Below are positions 36,186 to 44,560 of a stretch of DNA of 64,000 nt, one piece after another. Within the stretch, counting starts at the first letter, position 1. Each line of letters starts with the position of its first letter. The stretch is taken from contig FMTX01000006.1 of NCBI GenBank assembly GCA_900100895.1, positions 1 through 64,000 of the forward strand. Reading direction: 5' to 3'. The stretch comes from Lachnospiraceae bacterium YSD2013. GTDB lineage: Bacteria; Bacillota; Clostridia; Lachnospirales; Lachnospiraceae. The translations under genes and the position numbers were made by a program. The notes under the pieces are model-generated. The model did no database searches and was not told the DNA's origin. It saw only the letters and a program-made list of their open reading frames with translations.

Positions 36186-36935
36186 ATGGCAATACCCGTT
36201 AAACTCCAGGTTTTTGAAGGCCCGCTTGACCTTCTTTTGCACCTGATTGAAAAGAATAAAGTAGATATTTACGACATACCGATTGTGGAGATTACCAATC
36301 AGTATCTTGAATACATCCGCGCCATGCAGGCTGAGGACATGAACGTCATGAGCGAGTTTCTTGTAATGGCTGCGACGCTTGTGGACATCAAATGCAAGAT
36401 GCTTCTTCCCAAGGAAGTCAATGAAGAAGGCGAGGAGCAGGATCCCAGAGCAGAACTTGTGGAGAAACTCCTTGAGTACAAGATGTACAAGTACATGTCT
36501 TTCGAGCTTAAGGACATGCAGCTTGAGAACGGCTTTTCTCTTTGCAAGAAGGAGACGCTTCCCGACGATGTTAAGAACTTCCGCGAGCCCATCGATTACG
36601 AGCAGCTTATCGGCGAGATGAATCTTAACAAGCTTCATGAGATATTCAACTTCATGATGCAACGCAAGGAAGACAAGATCGACCCCATCCGTTCTCACTA
36701 CGGCAATATCGAGAAAGAAGAAATCGACATGGATGCCAAGGCTCTTTATATTGAAGAGTATGTTGCGACTCACAAGAAGTTTTCTTTTAAGGACTTGCTT
36801 GAGAAGCAGAAGTCGAAGGCAGAGATTATCGTAACGTTCCTGATAATCCTTGAACTTATGAAGACCGGAATCATTACGATTCTTCAGGAGAATCTTTTCG
36901 ACGATATTTATATTACGGCAGTCAAGGCCGCTTGA
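36186..36935 (+). CDS. scpA: Segregation and condensation protein A
   Basis: 249 aa. Kleisin subunit that bridges SMC heads in chromosome condensation. The N-terminus IPVKLQVFEGPLDLLLHLIEKNKVDI is diagnostic, with YLEYIRAMQ and LVMAATLVDIKCKMLLP next. The C-terminal winged helix contains FLIILELMKTGIITILQE. scpB follows 14 bases later, as usual; smc is not in this window. Confidence 0.96.
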   Translation: MAIPVKLQVFEGPLDLLLHLIEKNKVDIYDIPIVEITNQYLEYIRAMQAEDMNVMSEFLVMAATLVDIKCKMLLPKEVNEEGEEQDPRAELVEKLLEYKMYKYMSFELKDMQLENGFSLCKKETLPDDVKNFREPIDYEQLIGEMNLNKLHEIFNFMMQRKEDKIDPIRSHYGNIEKEEIDMDAKALYIEEYVATHKKFSFKDLLEKQKSKAEIIVTFLIILELMKTGIITILQENLFDDIYITAVKAA

Positions 36936-36949
36936 TTTAGGAGATTATT

Positions 36950-37519
36950 TTGGATACAGCTAATAAAATTGCAACGCTTGAAGCCATACTTTTTGCCATG
37001 GGCGAGTCCGTGGAACTGACCAAGCTTGCAGAGGTTATTGAAGAAGATAAAGACGTTACTAAGGGACTTCTGGATAAGCTTAAAGAGAAGTACGCAAGCG
37101 ACGAGTCGGGAATCGAACTTTTGGAACTCGAAGACTCATACCAGCTTGCCACCAAGCCCGGAATGTACGACGCACTTGTTAAGATTGCCAAGACCCCTCG
37201 ACGCATGCAGTTGTCGGAGTCGGTTCTTGAGACATTAAGTATTATCGCTTACAAGCAGCCCGTTACCAGACTTGAGATAGAGAGTATCAGAGGTGTAAGC
37301 AGCGACTTCGCGGTTAACAAGCTTTTGGAATACGGACTTATCTGTGAACTCGGTCGTAAGGATGCACCGGGACGCCCGCTGTTATTCGGCACCACCGAAG
37401 AGTTTTTAAGGAGCTTCGGAGTTAAGAGTCTTAAGGATCTTCCCGAGATCGATACTCTTCAGATTGAAGAGTTTAAGCAGGAAGCCGAGCAGGAGATTCA
37501 GCTTAGTTTAAAATTGTAA
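36950..37519 (+). CDS. scpB: Segregation and condensation protein B
   Basis: 189 aa. Winged-helix dimer that binds ScpA and SMC. LEAILFAMGESVELTKLAEV and the family signature LSESVLETLSIIAYKQPVTRLEIESIRGV are clear. Start is TTG 36950 with TAGGAG just upstream. It ends the operon at a strong terminator. Confidence 0.96.
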   Translation: MDTANKIATLEAILFAMGESVELTKLAEVIEEDKDVTKGLLDKLKEKYASDESGIELLELEDSYQLATKPGMYDALVKIAKTPRRMQLSESVLETLSIIAYKQPVTRLEIESIRGVSSDFAVNKLLEYGLICELGRKDAPGRPLLFGTTEEFLRSFGVKSLKDLPEIDTLQIEEFKQEAEQEIQLSLKL

Positions 37520-37527
37520 TTATGGTC

Positions 37528-37560
37528 AAAGAAGCCCGGCAAAGGCTTCTTTTTCTTTTG
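37528..37560 (+). terminator. Terminator after scpB
   Basis: AAAGAAGCC (37528-37536), loop, GGCTTCTTTT, then TCTTTT. Confidence 0.85.
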
Positions 37561-37629
37561 CCTTGAATAAGTAGAATCAAAAGTGCGAAAAATGTAGCAA
37601 TTATCAAGGAAAATCGGCTTAAATTTTCT

Positions 37630-37658
37630 TTGCTTTTAGAGCCGTGATGTGATATACT
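37630..37658 (+). promoter_or_regulatory. Promoter of the decarboxylase operon
   Basis: TTGCTT (37630-37635), 17-base spacer, TATACT (37653-37658) preceded by TGA, an extended -10. The 5' leader is about 47 bases and ends in GGAGG. Confidence 0.65.
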
Positions 37659-37711
37659 TCACTACGAATGTGCTTAAAATGATATTTATAATATAATGGA
37701 GGTCAAACCAT

Positions 37712-39139
37712 ATGAGTACTACTTCAAAAGCAGGTCAGAGAATCCTTTCTCTCCTGGATGAAAACAGTTTCGTTGAAATTGGCGCACTTGTAACTGCAAG
37801 AAGTACCGATTTTGATTTGAAACAGGCCGAGACCCCTTCCGACGGTGTTATCACCGGTTACGGTTGTGTAGACGGCAATCTCGTATACGTTTACAGCCAG
37901 GATGCTTCCGTATTAAACGGAACCGTAGGCGAAATGCATGCGAAGAAAATCGCTTATCTTTATGACTTGGCTCTTAAGATGGGCGCACCCATCATCGGCT
38001 TATACGATTCAGCCGGACTTCGTTTACAGGAGTCTACCGATGCACTTGACGCTATGGCATCTATCTATGCCAAGCAGGCACTTGCTTCAGGCGTTATTCC
38101 TCAGATTTCCGCTATCTTCGGAAACTGCGGCGGCGGTCTTGCAATTGCCAATGCAATGGCTGATTTCACTTACATGGAAGAGAAGAACGCTAAGCTTTTC
38201 GTAAGCGCACCCAACGCTCTTGACGGTAACTACACCGCTAAGTGTGACACAGCAGCTGCTAAGTACGTTGCTGAGGCTGGTGAATGCGACGGAATCGGCG
38301 AGGAAGACTTCATTCTTGCTCAGATCAGAGAGCTTGTTTCCATGCTTCCCAAGAACAACGAGACAGAAGCAGAAGTTGCTGACGTAACAGACGACCTTAA
38401 CAGAGTATGCGAAGGTCTTGCAGGTTGCGCAGGCGACACCGCAATTCTTGCTTCCCAGATTGCAGATGACAACAACTTTGTTGAAGTTAAGGCTTCTTTT
38501 GCACAGTCTGTTGTTACAGGATTTATCCGTCTTAACGGCGCTACAGTAGGTGTTGTTGCCAACAGAACCGAGCTTTACGGAGAAGACGGCAAGGTAGAGA
38601 AGAAGTTTGACGGCGTATTATGTCCTTGCGGATGTAACAAGGCTGCAGATTTCGTTAACTTCTGCGATGCTTTCTCAATCCCCGTTCTTTCAATCACCAA
38701 CGTAACCGGATTCAAGGCTACCGTTGAAGCTGAGAAGAAGATGGCTAAGGCAGCTGCAAGACTTACTTATGCATTTGCCAATGCAACAGTTCCGAAGGTT
38801 AACGTTATCGTAGGCAAGGCTTACGGAAGCGCTTACACCGTTATGAACTCTAAGGCTATCGGCTGCGATCTTACAATTGCATGGCCCAACGCTGAAGTTG
38901 GTACCATGGATGCCAAGATTGCCGCTAAGATTATGTATGACGGCGCTGATGCCGCTGTTATCGACGAAAAGGCCAAGGAATACGCTGCACTTCAGAACAA
39001 CGTAGTTTCCGCAGCCAAGAGAGGATATGTGGACCAAATCGTAGAGCCCGCCGACACACGTAAGTATGTTATCGGTGCTTTCGAGATGCTTTATACAAAA
39101 ATGGAAGACCGTCCCGCCAAGAAGCACGGCACGGTTTAA
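37712..39139 (+). CDS. Acyl-CoA carboxyltransferase subunit (MmdA/PccB type) of a biotin-dependent decarboxylase
   Basis: 475 aa, crotonase-type double domain. It moves CO2 between an acyl-CoA and biotin. SDGVITGYGCVDG, GEMHAKKIAYLYDLALKMGAPIIG and the oxyanion-hole FGNCGGGLAIANAM resemble methylmalonyl-CoA decarboxylase alpha and the transcarboxylase 12S subunit. The second half has NVIVGKAYGSAYTVMNSKAIG. It heads a five-gene operon with gamma-like, biotin carrier, beta and OadA-type subunits. The acyl-CoA substrate is probably methylmalonyl-CoA, by family, but cannot be fixed. Confidence 0.87.
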   Translation: MSTTSKAGQRILSLLDENSFVEIGALVTARSTDFDLKQAETPSDGVITGYGCVDGNLVYVYSQDASVLNGTVGEMHAKKIAYLYDLALKMGAPIIGLYDSAGLRLQESTDALDAMASIYAKQALASGVIPQISAIFGNCGGGLAIANAMADFTYMEEKNAKLFVSAPNALDGNYTAKCDTAAAKYVAEAGECDGIGEEDFILAQIRELVSMLPKNNETEAEVADVTDDLNRVCEGLAGCAGDTAILASQIADDNNFVEVKASFAQSVVTGFIRLNGATVGVVANRTELYGEDGKVEKKFDGVLCPCGCNKAADFVNFCDAFSIPVLSITNVTGFKATVEAEKKMAKAAARLTYAFANATVPKVNVIVGKAYGSAYTVMNSKAIGCDLTIAWPNAEVGTMDAKIAAKIMYDGADAAVIDEKAKEYAALQNNVVSAAKRGYVDQIVEPADTRKYVIGAFEMLYTKMEDRPAKKHGTV

Positions 39140-39154
39140 TAGAAAGGTGAACGC

Positions 39155-39946
39155 ATGAAGAAAAGATTAGTTACTTTATTTTGCGTGATTGCCTGTGTGC
39201 TCAGCCTTACGGCTTGCGGCTCCGAGAAAACTTACACCGAATTGGAACAGGGAAGACTTGAAGATTGCGAAGCTCTTGCCGTTCAGATTTACGATGAAGT
39301 CTCCAATATGGAAGATTCCACCGTTCAGCATCTTACCAAGGAATTAAAGAAGCATGAGACAGAAGCAGTTTTTAAGTCCGTAATGGGATACGATGCCAAA
39401 TTCGGTGCACTCGAAGGAATGATTACCACTTATAGACAGATGGAATCCGATATGGGTGGAATCGTTGAGACAGGCGATGTTACGTCCGCCATTGAAGGCA
39501 AAGAAATCGTTGTTACCATGCCTGTAAAGGGTAATGAATGCGACGGTCAGATTGAGTTCACATTTACGAACGATATCTTCACCAAGTTCATGGAAGGTAA
39601 CGCAACAGCTTTTACAACCTTTTCTCAGAAGATGGAACAGGCAGGCTCCCACATGGGCGATGCAGGTCTTAACACTCTTCTCGGTATGGGTTCAGTATTT
39701 ATAGTACTTATACTTATTTCTTTGATTATTGCTTCCTTCGGTTTGTTTAAGAAGAAGCCCGCAGTAAAGAAAGAAGAAGTTAAACAGGTAGCGCCCGTAG
39801 CTCCCACAGTTGAGGAAGACCTTACAGACGATACCGAACTTGTAGCTGTAATTATGGCAGCCATTCGCGCTTACGAAGGTTCGGGCGCAGGCTCCGCAGA
39901 CGGCTTCGTAGTAAGAAGCATTAAGAAAGCAAACAGGAGGATTTAA
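39155..39946 (+). CDS. OadG-like gamma subunit with an N-terminal lipoprotein domain
   Basis: 263 aa. The N-terminal signal has lipobox SLTACGSE and an extracytoplasmic domain of about 160 aa with weak similarity to DUF3887-type modules. Then comes a membrane helix (GSVFIVLILISLIIASFGLF) and a cytoplasmic tail (KKPAVKKEEVKQVAPVAPT ... DDTELVAVIMAAIRAYEG) typical of sodium-pump decarboxylase gamma chains. Gamma chains assemble the pump and help bind the carrier. The lipoprotein extension is unusual because standard OadG is about 80-120 aa. It lies 15 bases after the carboxyltransferase gene. Confidence 0.75.
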   Translation: MKKRLVTLFCVIACVLSLTACGSEKTYTELEQGRLEDCEALAVQIYDEVSNMEDSTVQHLTKELKKHETEAVFKSVMGYDAKFGALEGMITTYRQMESDMGGIVETGDVTSAIEGKEIVVTMPVKGNECDGQIEFTFTNDIFTKFMEGNATAFTTFSQKMEQAGSHMGDAGLNTLLGMGSVFIVLILISLIIASFGLFKKKPAVKKEEVKQVAPVAPTVEEDLTDDTELVAVIMAAIRAYEGSGAGSADGFVVRSIKKANRRI

Positions 39947-39948
39947 TA

Positions 39949-40317
39949 ATGAAGAACTATACAATTACCGTTAACGGAAACGTATATGAAGTTACAGTAG
40001 AAGAAGGCGCAAGCACAGGTGCAGCACCTGTAGCAGCTCCCAAGGCAGCACCTAAGGCTGCTCCCGCAGCTCCCAAGGCTGCAGCTCCCGCAGCAGGCGC
40101 AGGCTCCATCAAGGTTGAAGCCGGTGCAGCAGGTAAGATCTTCAAGATTGAAAAGCAGGTTGGCGCTCAGGTTAAGAAGGGCGACGCTGTTGTTATTCTT
40201 GAAGCTATGAAGATGGAAATTCCCGTAGTTGCTCCCGCAGACGGAACAGTTGCAAGCATCGATGTTAATGTCGGTGACATGGTTGAAGCAGGTGCATGCT
40301 TAGCTACTTTAAAGTAA
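39949..40317 (+). CDS. Biotin carrier protein (acetyl/propionyl/methylmalonyl decarboxylase type)
   Basis: 122 aa. A short N-terminal part (KNYTITVNGNVYEVTVEEG), a flexible Ala/Pro-rich linker, and a biotinyl domain with the lysine in LEAMKMEIPV. It carries CO2 between the carboxyltransferase and the membrane decarboxylase. The start overlaps the preceding stop by two bases' distance (ATAATG), indicating coupling. Confidence 0.95.
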   Translation: MKNYTITVNGNVYEVTVEEGASTGAAPVAAPKAAPKAAPAAPKAAAPAAGAGSIKVEAGAAGKIFKIEKQVGAQVKKGDAVVILEAMKMEIPVVAPADGTVASIDVNVGDMVEAGACLATLK

Positions 40318-40354
40318 TTTAAAGCAAAATTGATTATATCCAGGAGGAAATATT

Positions 40355-41503
40355 ATGTCTTACATAGTTGACACTTTAGACAACCTGGTACATCAGACAG
40401 CATTTTTTAACCTGACCTGGGGCAACTATCTCATGATTGCGGTTGCATGCTTTTTCCTTTATCTTGCAATCGCTAAGGAATTTGAGCCGCTTCTTTTGTT
40501 GCCGATAGCGTTCGGTATGTTACTTGTTAACATTTATCCCGACATTATCGCACCTCCCGGAGCGGACGGTTCTGCAGGCGGATTATTATATTACTTCTAT
40601 GTACTGGACGAATGGGCAATTTTGCCGTCCCTTATCTTCATGGGCGTAGGCGCCATGACAGACTTCGGACCCCTTATTGCCAACCCCAAGAGCTTCCTGC
40701 TCGGTGCAGCAGCTCAGTTCGGTATTTTCGCAGCATATTTCGGCGCTATCGCACTTGGCTTCAATGACAAGGCTGCAGCTGCCATTTCAATCATCGGCGG
40801 TGCTGACGGTCCTACCTCCATTTTCCTTGCAGGTAAACTCGGACAGACCAACCTTTTGGGACCCATCGCGGTTGCGGCATATTCGTATATGTCACTCGTT
40901 CCCATTATTCAGCCTCCGATTATGAAGCTCCTTACCACCAAGAAGGAACGTGCTATCAAGATGGCTCAGTTAAGACCTGTTTCCAAGCTTGAAAAGATCT
41001 TATTCCCCATCATCGTTACTATCGTTGTATGTATGATCCTTCCTACCACTGCTCCCCTTGTAGGTATGCTTATGTTAGGTAACCTCTTCAAGGAGTCCGG
41101 CGTAGTAAGACAGCTTACGGATACAGCATCCAATGCACTTATGTACATCGTTGTTATTTTGCTTGGTACCTCTGTAGGTGCTACCACAAGCGCAGAAGCA
41201 TTCCTTAACTTATCTACGTTAAAGATTGTTGCACTCGGTCTTGTTGCATTTGCATTCGGTACAGCCGCAGGTGTATTGTTCGGTAAACTTATGTGCATCT
41301 TTACAGGCGGTAAGGTTAACCCTCTTATCGGTTCCGCAGGTGTATCCGCGGTTCCTATGGCAGCCCGTGTATCTCAGAAGGTCGGTGCCGAGGCAGATCC
41401 TACCAACTTCCTGCTCATGCACGCCATGGGACCCAACGTTGCCGGTGTTATCGGTACTGCAGTAGCAGCCGGTACATTCATGGCGATCTTTGGAGTATTC
41501 TAA
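40355..41503 (+). CDS. oadB: Sodium-ion-translocating decarboxylase beta subunit
   Basis: 382 aa, about ten membrane helices. It releases CO2 from carboxybiotin and pumps Na+ outward. The conserved functional aspartate lies in [12 protein letters not shown], and a C-terminal [16 protein letters not shown] is typical. OadB, MmdB and GcdB are homologous, so the symbol denotes the family. It lies 37 bases after the carrier with AGGAGG upstream. Confidence 0.94.
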   Translation: MSYIVDTLDNLVHQTAFFNLTWGNYLMIAVACFFLYLAIAKEFEPLLLLPIAFGMLLVNIYPDIIAPPGADGSAGGLLYYFYVLDEWAILPSLIFMGVGAMTDFGPLIANPKSFLLGAAAQFGIFAAYFGAIALGFNDKAAAAISIIGGADGPTSIFLAGKLGQTNLLGPIAVAAYSYMSLVPIIQPPIMKLLTTKKERAIKMAQLRPVSKLEKILFPIIVTIVVCMILPTTAPLVGMLMLGNLFKESGVVRQLTDTASNALMYIVVILLGTSVGATTSAEAFLNLSTLKIVALGLVAFAFGTAAGVLFGKLMCIFTGGKVNPLIGSAGVSAVPMAARVSQKVGAEADPTNFLLMHAMGPNVAGVIGTAVAAGTFMAIFGVF

Positions 41504-41523
41504 ATAATTAAAGGAGAAAGAAA

Positions 41524-42960
41524 ATGGCAGAAACAGTTAAGAAACCTATCGGCATAACCGAAACCGTTCTTCGTGATGCACATCAGTCATTGATTGCAAC
41601 AAGAATGCCTACCGAAGTTATGCTTCCTATTTTGGATAAATTAGACAAAGTCGGCTATCACTCAGTAGAGTGCTGGGGCGGTGCTACATTCGATGCATCC
41701 CTTCGTTTCCTCAAGGAAGATCCCTGGGACAGACTTCGTAAGATCCGTGACGGTCTTAAGAACACCAAGACTCAGATGCTTTTCAGAGGACAGAACATCT
41801 TAGGATATCGTCCTTACGCTGACGACGTTGTATATGCTTTCGTTGAGAAGTCTATCGCTAACGGTATTGACGTTATCAGAATTTTCGACTGCCTTAACGA
41901 TATCAGAAACTTAAAAGCAGCCGTTGATGCTACCAACGAGATTAAGAAGAGAGAAGGTCGCGGTGAATCTCAGATCGCTCTTTCTTACACACTCGGTGAT
42001 GCATACACCCTTGAATACTGGGCAGATATGGCCAGAAAGATCGAGGAAATGGGTGCTGACTCCATTTGTATTAAGGATATGGCAGGTCTTCTTGTTCCTT
42101 ACAAGGCAGCTGAGCTTGTTAAGACTCTTAAAGAGAGCACCAAGCTTCCTATCCAGTTACACACTCACTACACTTCAGGTGTAGCTTCAATGACCTACTT
42201 AAAGGCTGTTGAGGCAGGCGTAGACGTAATCGACTGTGCAATGTCACCTTTCGCACTCGGTACTTCTCAGCCCGCAACAGAAGTTATGGTTGAGACCTTC
42301 AAGGGTACTCCCTACGATACAGGTTTCGATCAGAACCTTCTTGCAGAAATCGCAGATTACTTCACTCCTTACAGAGAAGAGTGCTTAAAGAGCGGTCTTA
42401 TGAGCACCAAGGTTCTTGGCGTTAACATTAAGACACTTCTTTACCAGGTACCCGGCGGTATGCTTTCTAACATGGTTTCACAGCTTAAAGAGCAGCACGC
42501 TGAGAACAGATATCGTGAAGTTCTTGAAGAGATTCCCCGTGTTCGTAAGGACTGCGGTGAGCCTCCGCTTGTTACACCTTCTTCACAGATCGTTGGTACT
42601 CAGGCTATCTTCAACGTGCTTATGGGTGAGAGATATAAGATGGCTACCGGCGAGTTCAAGGATCTCCTTCGCGGTAACTACGGTCAGACCGTTAAGCCTA
42701 TGAATCAGGAAGTTATCGACAAGGTTATTCCCGGCGAACCTCGTTCTACCGCTCGTTCCGCAGAAGCTACCGGTCACGACAAGCCCGAGCTTGCTTCTAT
42801 CGAAGCAGAGATGAAGCAGTACAAGCAGCAGGAAGAAGACGTACTTTCCTACGCACTTTTCCCTCAGGTTGCTACCGACTTCTTCAAGTATCGTGAAGCT
42901 CAGCAGACCAAGGTTGACGCATCCATCGCTGATACCAAGAACGGAGCGTACCCCGTTTAA
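41524..42960 (+). CDS. Oxaloacetate decarboxylase alpha-type carboxyltransferase (transcarboxylase 5S-like)
   Basis: 478 aa. TIM-barrel carboxyltransferase of the pyruvate carboxylase/OadA/5S family: TETVLRDAHQSLIATRM, EVWGGATFD-like ECWGGATFD, RGQNILGYRPY, and the metal site in IQLHTHYTSG. It lacks the biotin domain that ends classical OadA, consistent with the separate carrier upstream. It would exchange CO2 between biotin and pyruvate/oxaloacetate. It closes the operon at a strong terminator. Confidence 0.92.
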   Translation: MAETVKKPIGITETVLRDAHQSLIATRMPTEVMLPILDKLDKVGYHSVECWGGATFDASLRFLKEDPWDRLRKIRDGLKNTKTQMLFRGQNILGYRPYADDVVYAFVEKSIANGIDVIRIFDCLNDIRNLKAAVDATNEIKKREGRGESQIALSYTLGDAYTLEYWADMARKIEEMGADSICIKDMAGLLVPYKAAELVKTLKESTKLPIQLHTHYTSGVASMTYLKAVEAGVDVIDCAMSPFALGTSQPATEVMVETFKGTPYDTGFDQNLLAEIADYFTPYREECLKSGLMSTKVLGVNIKTLLYQVPGGMLSNMVSQLKEQHAENRYREVLEEIPRVRKDCGEPPLVTPSSQIVGTQAIFNVLMGERYKMATGEFKDLLRGNYGQTVKPMNQEVIDKVIPGEPRSTARSAEATGHDKPELASIEAEMKQYKQQEEDVLSYALFPQVATDFFKYREAQQTKVDASIADTKNGAYPV

Positions 42961-42973
42961 TTTCTTAAAATCT

Positions 42974-43009
42974 AAAGAACCGCAGGTTTCTACTTGCGGT
43001 TCTTTTTTT
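42974..43009 (+). terminator. Terminator after the decarboxylase operon
   Basis: AAAGAACCGCA (42974-42984) and TGCGGTTCTTT, followed by a T run. Confidence 0.9.
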
Positions 43010-43022
43010 ATTCGTGTATAAT
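42994..43022 (+). promoter_or_regulatory. Promoter of the tetR-like gene
   Basis: TTGCGG (42994-42999), 17-base spacer, TATAAT (43017-43022). The -35 lies within the preceding terminator. Confidence 0.6.
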
Positions 43023-43028
43023 AACGCT

Positions 43029-43048
43029 TGTTATTAGGGGTAATAACA
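43029..43048 (+). promoter_or_regulatory. Palindromic operator upstream of the tetR-like gene
   Basis: TGTTATTA-GGGG-TAATAACA: perfect 8-bp arms around a 4-base centre, starting 7 bases after the -10 box, at the expected transcription start. This suits a TetR dimer and suggests autorepression. Confidence 0.7.
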
Positions 43049-43081
43049 TCGGTACATTTTTGAGAAAGGTAGATTATTGTT

Positions 43082-43630
43082 ATGGCCAAGACTGTAAGTA
43101 TTACTAAGGATTTACTCAGAAAGTCTGCTTTTGAAATGGCAAGGGAACAGGGGGTTAATGAAGTAACCGCAAGAAAACTTGCGGCTTATGCAGGTTGTTC
43201 TACACAGCCCATTTTCAGGAACTATGCAAATATGGAAGATTGCCTTAATGACGTATATGAAGACACTCTTTTATATTTTGACGAATTCTACAATAAGTAC
43301 GACAAGGGCTCGCATATTCCCTTTGTCAATCTTGGAATGGCTTATATTTCTTTTGCCGAGAAAGAACCTAAGCTGTTTTCTTTTTTGTTTATGACCAGAA
43401 ATACCCACGGAATGAATCTTTATAACATCTTAAACGGCAGAACCGGTGCCGTTATGAAGGAAATGAACGCCGCAAGCGATGAAGGCGTAAGATTCCCCGA
43501 ACAGATATTTATGAAAATGTGGATGCTTATTCACGGCGCCGCATGCATGACAATAACAGGCGACTATGATTTAACAAGCGCTCAGACACGTTTACAGCTT
43601 GAAGATGCATACAAATCTTTTACGAGGTAA
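43082..43630 (+). CDS. TetR/AcrR family transcriptional regulator
   Basis: 182 aa. The N-terminal helix-turn-helix is clear (ARKLAAYAGCSTQPIFRNYANMEDCL); the C-terminal ligand/dimer part is divergent. The ligand is unknown. A perfect palindrome sits at its own transcription start, so autoregulation is likely. An RpiR-type regulator follows 3 bases later in the same operon. Confidence 0.88.
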   Translation: MAKTVSITKDLLRKSAFEMAREQGVNEVTARKLAAYAGCSTQPIFRNYANMEDCLNDVYEDTLLYFDEFYNKYDKGSHIPFVNLGMAYISFAEKEPKLFSFLFMTRNTHGMNLYNILNGRTGAVMKEMNAASDEGVRFPEQIFMKMWMLIHGAACMTITGDYDLTSAQTRLQLEDAYKSFTR

Positions 43631-43633
43631 GAC

Positions 43634-44560
43634 ATGGCAGAGAAAGATGATTTTTTATCAAGAATAAATGAACACTTTTCGCATTTGAGCAAGGGTCAGA
43701 AGCTTATTGCTTCTTACGTAATCGACCACTATGACCTCGCTGTGTTTATGACCGCGGCCGAGATTGCTGAGGCAGTAGGCGTAAGTGAATCAACCGTTGT
43801 AAGATTTGCTGTATCGGTAGGCTATGAAGGCTTCCCGGAGTTTACACGTGCGCTTGAAAAATGGTACAAGACCAAGATGAACACCGTATCAATGGTTGGC
43901 AAGAAATACGGTAAGGCATCCCAGTCCGACCTTCTTAACACGGTTCTTCGTTCCGATATGGAGAAGATGGAAGATACCATTGCCAATCTTGACGTAGAGG
44001 CTTTTGAACTTGCCGTAGACATTATATTAAAGGCCAAGAAAGTATATGTCGTAGGACTTCGTACCTGCGAGCCTCTGGCTGAATTTTTAAGCTTTTACCT
44101 TAACATGATCAGACCTGACGTAGTGCTTCTTAAGACCACATCAGCCAGCGAGATGTTTGAGCAGATGATAAGAATTGACGAGAAGGACTGCATCATCGGT
44201 ATCAGCTTCCCGAGATATTCCATGCGTACCCTTAAGGCCATGGAATTTGCCAATGACAGAAACGCTAAGGTTATTACCCTTACCGACTCTGTTCATTCGC
44301 CCATGAACCTGTATTCTTCCTGTAACCTTCTTGCAAGAAGTGACATGGTCTCAATCGTAGATTCACTTGTGGCGCCTCTCAGCGTTATCAACGCGCTTGT
44401 AGTTGCGCTTTGCCTCAAGCGTCCCAAGGAGGTTAAGGAGAACCTTGAGAACCTCGAGACCGTATGGGGCAATTATCAGATATATCTTAACGACGAAATC
44501 AACTTTATTGATGACGAGCCCATTCTTAACTATTCGCTCAATAAAGAAGAGGAAGATTAA
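43634..44560 (+). CDS. MurR/RpiR family transcriptional regulator
   Basis: 308 aa. N-terminal RpiR helix-turn-helix (MTAAEIAEAVGVSESTVVRFAVSVGYEGFPEF) and a C-terminal SIS domain (AKKVYVVGLRTCEPLAEFLSFY ... IGISFPRYSMRTLKAMEFA) that binds phosphosugars. No sugar catabolic genes are adjacent, so the target is unknown. Its stop overlaps the start of the next gene by one base. Confidence 0.9.
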   Translation: MAEKDDFLSRINEHFSHLSKGQKLIASYVIDHYDLAVFMTAAEIAEAVGVSESTVVRFAVSVGYEGFPEFTRALEKWYKTKMNTVSMVGKKYGKASQSDLLNTVLRSDMEKMEDTIANLDVEAFELAVDIILKAKKVYVVGLRTCEPLAEFLSFYLNMIRPDVVLLKTTSASEMFEQMIRIDEKDCIIGISFPRYSMRTLKAMEFANDRNAKVITLTDSVHSPMNLYSSCNLLARSDMVSIVDSLVAPLSVINALVVALCLKRPKEVKENLENLETVWGNYQIYLNDEINFIDDEPILNYSLNKEEED

